A stretch of DNA of 10,149 nt from Cellvibrionales bacterium UBA3090 (GTDB taxonomy: Bacteria > Pseudomonadota > Gammaproteobacteria > Pseudomonadales > Porticoccaceae): positions 1 through 10,149 of the forward strand of contig DFBC01000110.1 in assembly GCA_002367235.1 (NCBI GenBank), in the 5' to 3' direction. The notes beneath the pieces were generated by a model that worked only from the letters and a program-made list of their open reading frames with translations, was not told where the DNA came from and ran no database searches. The position numbers and the translations under genes were made by a program. Numbering within the stretch: position 1 is the first letter of the stretch; every line of letters starts with the position of its first letter. Below are positions 6,906 to 10,149 of this stretch, in pieces.

Positions 6906-6929
6906 GAGGGTAAAATGAGTGTGGCGTAA
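6906..6929 (+). other. Possible four-codon leader ORF before the methyltransferase gene
   Basis: GAGGG (6906-6910) is followed four bases later by ATG AGT GTG GCG TAA (6915-6929), and the methyltransferase ATG comes two bases after that stop. The methyltransferase start itself has no nearby ribosome-binding site, so re-initiation from this leader is conceivable. The spacing of GAGGG to ATG 6915 is short, and such arrangements occur by chance. Confidence 0.18.
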
Positions 6930-6931
6930 TT

Positions 6932-7750
6932 ATGCGTAACTTGTTCCAAAAATCTAGAGAGTATCTCGATGGCCGACACCTGGTCGCTCCATTGGACTCA
7001 TCGCAATCATCTCTGGAAGAGTGGTTTCAGTCAAAATACGGCCAGTATCTACTTCAGCGAGAACAAGAGGCATTAAGGCATGTAATGCCTGAATTAACAG
7101 CGCATAGAATGATGTGTCTGGGTATTACATCAAAGCGATTGTTGCGCTGTGAGTTTAACCACCTACATCATTTTTCAATTGGAGCCTGTGCAGATTTTCC
7201 AGGCGATAATCAAGCGATCGCTGATTTTGATGCACTGCCATTGCCATCGGAAAGCGTTGATACCGTGTTACTTCATCATGCCCTGGAGTTTTCCCAATAT
7301 CCGCATGAAGTTCTGAGGGAAATGGCCCGCGTACTCACCCCCTGCGGTCATATGGTGTTGGTCGTGATGAATCCTGTGAGCCTTATGGGAATGGCAAAAT
7401 GGCCCGCGCGGCTTATTTCGTCACAGGCTATATGGCGTCATCACGGTTTGCGGCATCGCCAGCTGCTGGATTGGTTGAGATTACTAAATTGCCATCCTGT
7501 CAAAGCCGTCTCCGGAGGCTACCCCTGGCCATTGAAGTTTCCCAGGGGGGAGGGCGAAACAGGGTTTATAGAAAAGTTGGGCCAAAGGTATCAATTACCT
7601 TGGGGTGCATTTTATATTGTGGTTGCACGAAAGTATGTGGCGAGACCAACTCCACTTGGACCAAGGATATGGAAGTCTATCCGTATTCCCATGGTGTCAG
7701 GGGTGAAAAAAAACAGTGTGATTAACAGATCGATATCGGGAGAAAAGTAG
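6932..7750 (+). CDS. yafS: YafS-like class I SAM-dependent methyltransferase
   Basis: The product is a 272-residue soluble protein of the Methyltransf_11 type. Its substrate is not known. The clearest signature is the middle of the domain: DFDALPLPSESVD (about residues 98-110), which fits the acidic motif II region, then LLHHALEFSQYPHEVLREM, ARVLTPCGHMVLV and VMNPVSLMG, the normal post-II/III pattern. The SAM-binding motif I region (around MMCLGITSK, 60-68) lacks the usual Gly-rich ExGxG form, and there are extra Cys and His residues nearby. The C-terminal 40 residues are basic. The gene name rests on position, between gloB and rnhA as in E. coli, plus this domain layout. An in-frame stop at 6911 limits the start to ATG 6932. 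The stop codon is immediately followed by the rnhA start codon, so the two genes are probably co-transcribed and translationally linked. A run of eight A's (7706-7713) lies near the 3' end. Confidence 0.85.
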   Translation: MRNLFQKSREYLDGRHLVAPLDSSQSSLEEWFQSKYGQYLLQREQEALRHVMPELTAHRMMCLGITSKRLLRCEFNHLHHFSIGACADFPGDNQAIADFDALPLPSESVDTVLLHHALEFSQYPHEVLREMARVLTPCGHMVLVVMNPVSLMGMAKWPARLISSQAIWRHHGLRHRQLLDWLRLLNCHPVKAVSGGYPWPLKFPRGEGETGFIEKLGQRYQLPWGAFYIVVARKYVARPTPLGPRIWKSIRIPMVSGVKKNSVINRSISGEK

Positions 7751-8185
7751 TTGAAGGAATTGGAAATTTTTACTGATGGCGCCTGCCGTGGAAACCCTGG
7801 GCCGGGTGGATGGGGTGCATTGTTACGTTATGGCGATAAAGAGAAGACCTTGTATGGCGGTGAACCAGATACTACGAATAACCGAATGGAAATTACCGCA
7901 GCAATAGAAGCATTAGCCGAATTGAAGCAACCCTGCAGAGTGATTCTAACCACAGATTCTGAATATGTAAGGCAGGGAATTACCAGCTGGTTAGAGAATT
8001 GGAAAAAGAGGGGCTGGAAGACGGCGAGTAAAAAGCCGGTAAAAAATGTTGATCTCTGGATGCGTCTCGAGGAGGAAGCTGCGCGTCATGAGGTTGAGTG
8101 GCGCTGGGTAAAAGGCCATAGTGGTCATCGAGAGAATGAGATAGCGGACCAGTTGGCCAACCGTGGAATTGATGAGTTGCAGTGA
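7751..8185 (+). CDS. rnhA: Ribonuclease HI
   Basis: RNase HI cuts the RNA strand of RNA-DNA hybrids, removing R-loops and primers, in the cytoplasm. The 144-residue product matches the compact bacterial form. The four catalytic acids are visible: Asp9 (EIFTDGACRGNPGPGGWG), Glu47 (NNRMEITAA), Asp69 (TTDSEYV) and Asp133 (NEIADQLANRG). His123 in VKGHSGH is the mobile catalytic histidine. The basic handle region (WKKRGWKTASKKPVKN) is also present. I choose the TTG at 7751 as start because GGGAGA (7738-7743) lies at good spacing and the N-terminus then aligns with known RNase HI. No ATG lies between it and the first conserved residues. The gene begins on the base after the yafS stop codon. In E. 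coli rnhA is divergent from dnaQ; here both are on the same strand, with 106 bases between. Confidence 0.97.
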   Translation: MKELEIFTDGACRGNPGPGGWGALLRYGDKEKTLYGGEPDTTNNRMEITAAIEALAELKQPCRVILTTDSEYVRQGITSWLENWKKRGWKTASKKPVKNVDLWMRLEEEAARHEVEWRWVKGHSGHRENEIADQLANRGIDELQ

Positions 8186-8203
8186 GGGTGGCTCATTGCT
8201 CTC

Positions 8204-8227
8204 GTGTGGATCATTTTGTATCCACGC
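8204..8227. repeat. Stem-loop in the rnhA-dnaQ gap
   Basis: GTGTGGAT (8204-8211) pairs with ATCCACGC (8220-8227), eight pairs with one T-G wobble, around the loop CATTTTGT. It starts 19 bases after the rnhA stop. No T-tract follows, so it is at best a weak terminator or an RNA-stabilising 3' end. No clear promoter for dnaQ could be identified in the rest of the gap. Confidence 0.3.
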
Positions 8228-8291
8228 TGAATAAGCAGATCCAAGTTAATCAGAAAATATTTATGGTGCGTAATCACAAGCGGGAGTCACT

Positions 8292-9023
8292 GTGCGACAG
8301 GTAGTACTAGATACTGAAACAACTGGCCTGGAAACGAGTCAGGATCACCGAATTATTGAAATTGGCTGTGTTGAATTGGTTAATCGCCGTTTAACCGGGC
8401 GACATTACCATCAATATATCAACCCAGAGCGGGATGTGGATCAGGGCGCGTTGGAAATTCATGGAATAAGTAACGACTTCCTTGCAGAAAAACCTTTGTT
8501 TTCTAAGGTGGCGGATGAGTTTTTAGCCTTTATCAAAGGTGCAGAGCTGGTGATTCACAATGCTCCCTTTGATGTGGGGTTTATAAACCATGAGTTTGGC
8601 AAGCTTGATGATTTCGGTCTTGTCTCCGATGTTTGCAGCGTCGTCGATACCCTTGTTATGGCCAAACACCTGCATCCCGGTCAGAAGAACAACCTTAACG
8701 CGTTGTGTAAGCGTTATGGAGTAGATAACTCTCAGCGTGATTTGCACGGGGCATTGCTTGATGCAGAAATTCTTGCCGATGTGTATTTGTTAATGACCGG
8801 TGGCCAAGTCGACTTGGTGTTAGGGGGTAACAATAATCAGGATGGCACCACTAATAGTTTGGATAAAATTCGCCGGCTATCAACCGACAGACCTGCTCTC
8901 CGGGTCATTCGTGCTAGTGATGAAGAATTGAGTCTGCACAACGAAAAACTGGCCCAGATTGACAAGGCCAGTAATGGTCGCTGTGTGTGGTTGGCAGCGT
9001 CAGACGACGCTGCCAACCAGTAG
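8292..9023 (+). CDS. dnaQ: DNA polymerase III epsilon subunit (3'-5' proofreading exonuclease)
   Basis: This is the proofreading exonuclease of the replicative polymerase core; it binds the alpha subunit (DnaE) and theta or its analogue. The product has 243 residues. The DEDDh exonuclease domain (1-175) shows ExoI with Asp7 and Glu9 (LDTETTGL), ExoII with Asp94 (HNAPFDVGF), and ExoIII with His152 and Asp157 (HGALLDAEIL), so it should be active. A flexible Gly/Asn-rich linker (GGNNNQDGTT) and the C-terminal alpha-binding segment follow. The start is GTG 8292 with GGGAG at 8282-8286; there is no nearby ATG that fits, and E. coli DnaQ has a few extra residues before ExoI. The C-terminus runs about eight residues past the RCVWLA that corresponds to the end of E. 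coli DnaQ (CLWRA). That extension lies within a perfect inverted repeat. It converges on nhaB with a 13-base gap. Confidence 0.97.
   Translation: MRQVVLDTETTGLETSQDHRIIEIGCVELVNRRLTGRHYHQYINPERDVDQGALEIHGISNDFLAEKPLFSKVADEFLAFIKGAELVIHNAPFDVGFINHEFGKLDDFGLVSDVCSVVDTLVMAKHLHPGQKNNLNALCKRYGVDNSQRDLHGALLDAEILADVYLLMTGGQVDLVLGGNNNQDGTTNSLDKIRRLSTDRPALRVIRASDEELSLHNEKLAQIDKASNGRCVWLAASDDAANQ
8988..9019. terminator. Perfect 14-bp inverted repeat at the 3' end of dnaQ
   Basis: TGGTTGGCAGCGTC (8988-9001) pairs perfectly with GACGCTGCCAACCA (9006-9019) around the loop AGAC. It lies in the last codons of dnaQ, just before its TAG at 9021 and 18 bases before the end of convergent nhaB. On the plus strand only TAGTTTC follows, and on the minus strand there is no T-tract. 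A standard intrinsic terminator is therefore doubtful. It may still protect the 3' end of the dnaQ RNA or separate the two convergent genes. The structure is certain; the role is inferred. Confidence 0.5.
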
Positions 9024-9036
9024 TTTCAGAATCAAA

Positions 9037-10149
9037 TTACAGAACGTACTTAACGCAGAGTACACCTACACTGGATAAAACGATGGTGTAGGGCAGCGCC
9101 ATCACGACCATTCGACCATAGGAAAGTCTAATCAAAGGCGCTAGTGCCGAGGTCAACAGAAACAAGAATGCAGCCTGGCCATTTGGCGTGGCAACACTGG
9201 GCAGGTTTGTACCCGTGTTGATAGCGACAGTAAGTAGGTCAAAATGTTCTCTGCTGATTGTTCCAGCGTCCAGAACAGCTTTGACTTCATTAATATAAAC
9301 GGTGGCTACAAACACATTGTCACTGATCGCAGAAAGCACGCCGTTAGCGACAAAGAACATCACTGGCTGAACACTCTGATCCATGGCAAGAACAGCCGCA
9401 ATTACTGGAGAGAAGAGGTGCTGCTCATGAATAACACCAACAATGGCAAAGAACACAACCAACAGTGCAGTGAACGGGAGCGCTTCTTCAAAGGCGTGGC
9501 CAATTTGATGCTCTTCGGTAATACCATTAAACGCCGTTAACAGAACAATGACCGTCAAGCCAATGAGTCCGACTGGCGCCAAGTGAAAGGCTAAACCCGC
9601 AACCAGGAAAATAGCGACCAGGGCCTGGACAATCAGTGACACCCGATGCTTGTTCGTCATTTTCTTAGCTTCTTGTACATCGAACCCTTCGAGGACCGTA
9701 CGCACTGTCTCTGGAAGTTTGGCTCCGTAACCAAACCAGCCTAGCTTTTCCAATAGAAGGCAGGTAGCTAGTCCACAGAATAAAACAGGCATGGTGACAG
9801 GTGCCATGGTCAGGAAAAATTGAATAAAATTCCATCCAGCTTTTTCTGCAATGAGTAGATTTTGGGGTTCGCCTACCAGCGTAGTTACACCACCTAACGC
9901 CGTACCGACAGCACCGTGCATGATCAGGCTGCGAAGGAAAGAGCGAAAGCCATCAAGGTCTTCACGGTGATACTCAAGTACGGTGTTGTCATTTGAATGA
10001 TCGTGGTCGTGCTCGTGATGGATTTCTTTACCCGAGGCTACCTTGTGGTAGACAGAATAGAAACCAATGGCCACGCTAATTAACACCGCGGTCACGGTCA
10101 GTGCATCGAGAAACGCAGATAGCAGTGCCCCCGCGATACAGAACAGCAG
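9037..10149 (-). CDS. nhaB: Na+/H+ antiporter NhaB (partial, N-terminus outside the window)
   Basis: NhaB is an inner-membrane antiporter that expels Na+ in exchange for H+ and so helps control internal Na+ and pH. The frame runs open to the window edge, giving 370 C-terminal residues of a protein of about 500. Near the edge is FLDALTVTAVLISVAIGFY, the conserved helix with the acidic residue implicated in ion binding. Further signatures are GTALGGVTTLVGEPQNLLIA, AISDNVFVATVYINE, and INTGTNLPSVATPNGQAAF followed by ALAPLIRLSYGRM, all diagnostic of NhaB. Two differences stand out. A loop after FYSVYHKVASGKE contains HHEHDHDHSNDN, unlike the E. coli loop. The protein stops at CVKYVL, about 17 residues before the end of E. 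coli NhaB. It is convergent with dnaQ. With Na+-NQR in the same window it fits a sodium-cycling cell. Confidence 0.95.
   Translation of the reverse strand: MLFCIAGALLSAFLDALTVTAVLISVAIGFYSVYHKVASGKEIHHEHDHDHSNDNTVLEYHREDLDGFRSFLRSLIMHGAVGTALGGVTTLVGEPQNLLIAEKAGWNFIQFFLTMAPVTMPVLFCGLATCLLLEKLGWFGYGAKLPETVRTVLEGFDVQEAKKMTNKHRVSLIVQALVAIFLVAGLAFHLAPVGLIGLTVIVLLTAFNGITEEHQIGHAFEEALPFTALLVVFFAIVGVIHEQHLFSPVIAAVLAMDQSVQPVMFFVANGVLSAISDNVFVATVYINEVKAVLDAGTISREHFDLLTVAINTGTNLPSVATPNGQAAFLFLLTSALAPLIRLSYGRMVVMALPYTIVLSSVGVLCVKYVL

Noticed and set aside
7706..7713. Run of eight A's as a programmed slippage site in the yafS-like gene
   Set aside because: It lies about 12 codons from the stop, no stimulatory hairpin or conserved alternative end is seen, and slippage would change only a basic tail.
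7399..7725. 108-codon frame inside the yafS-like gene
   Set aside because: It is in another frame of a gene with clear methyltransferase motifs, and has no ribosome-binding site or domain.
9024..9036. tRNA gene after dnaQ, as found in E. coli
   Set aside because: Only 13 bases separate dnaQ from nhaB, and no cloverleaf is present anywhere in the window.
9244..9540. 98-codon plus-strand frame antisense to nhaB
   Set aside because: It overlaps the conserved NhaB core in antisense, so it is a composition shadow.

Overview
The window is a chromosomal housekeeping segment from a gammaproteobacterium, most likely a marine or otherwise sodium-dependent one. The evidence is the set of genes: the 3' half of a Na+-translocating NADH:quinone reductase operon with its maturation genes, an NhaB-type Na+/H+ antiporter, and the mltD-gloB-yafS-rnhA-dnaQ neighbourhood known from E. 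coli. Base composition looks moderate and even throughout. I see no mobile element, phage gene, CRISPR array, rRNA or tRNA. The exact genus cannot be told from what is visible.

Positions 1-4306 (+ strand) hold nqrC (5' end outside the window), nqrD, nqrE, nqrF, apbE and nqrM. The four Nqr subunits are tightly packed, with Shine-Dalgarno sequences inside the previous gene's last codons. ApbE attaches FMN to NqrB and NqrC, and NqrM is the small cysteine-rich maturation factor, so enzyme and assembly factors are encoded together. A strong intrinsic-terminator-like hairpin lies inside the first codons of apbE, which is the most interesting regulatory feature here.

Positions 4348-6804 (- strand) hold mltD (a lipoprotein murein transglycosylase with three LysM repeats), converging on nqrM, and upstream of it gloB (glyoxalase II). 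gloB is divergent from the next block across a 127-bp gap that contains an AT-rich dyad.

Positions 6932-9023 (+ strand) hold a YafS-like methyltransferase, rnhA (RNase HI, TTG start directly after the previous stop codon) and dnaQ (the proofreading subunit of DNA polymerase III). dnaQ ends in a perfect 14-bp inverted repeat and converges on nhaB (- strand, N-terminal part outside the window). NhaB carries a His/Asp-rich loop.

Functionally, Na+-NQR pumps Na+ out during respiration, and NhaB exchanges Na+ for H+, so the window holds two parts of a sodium cycle. Every gene belongs to a known family. I found no convincing new system. The points worth a second look are RNA or DNA structures at gene boundaries and a few lineage-specific protein differences.
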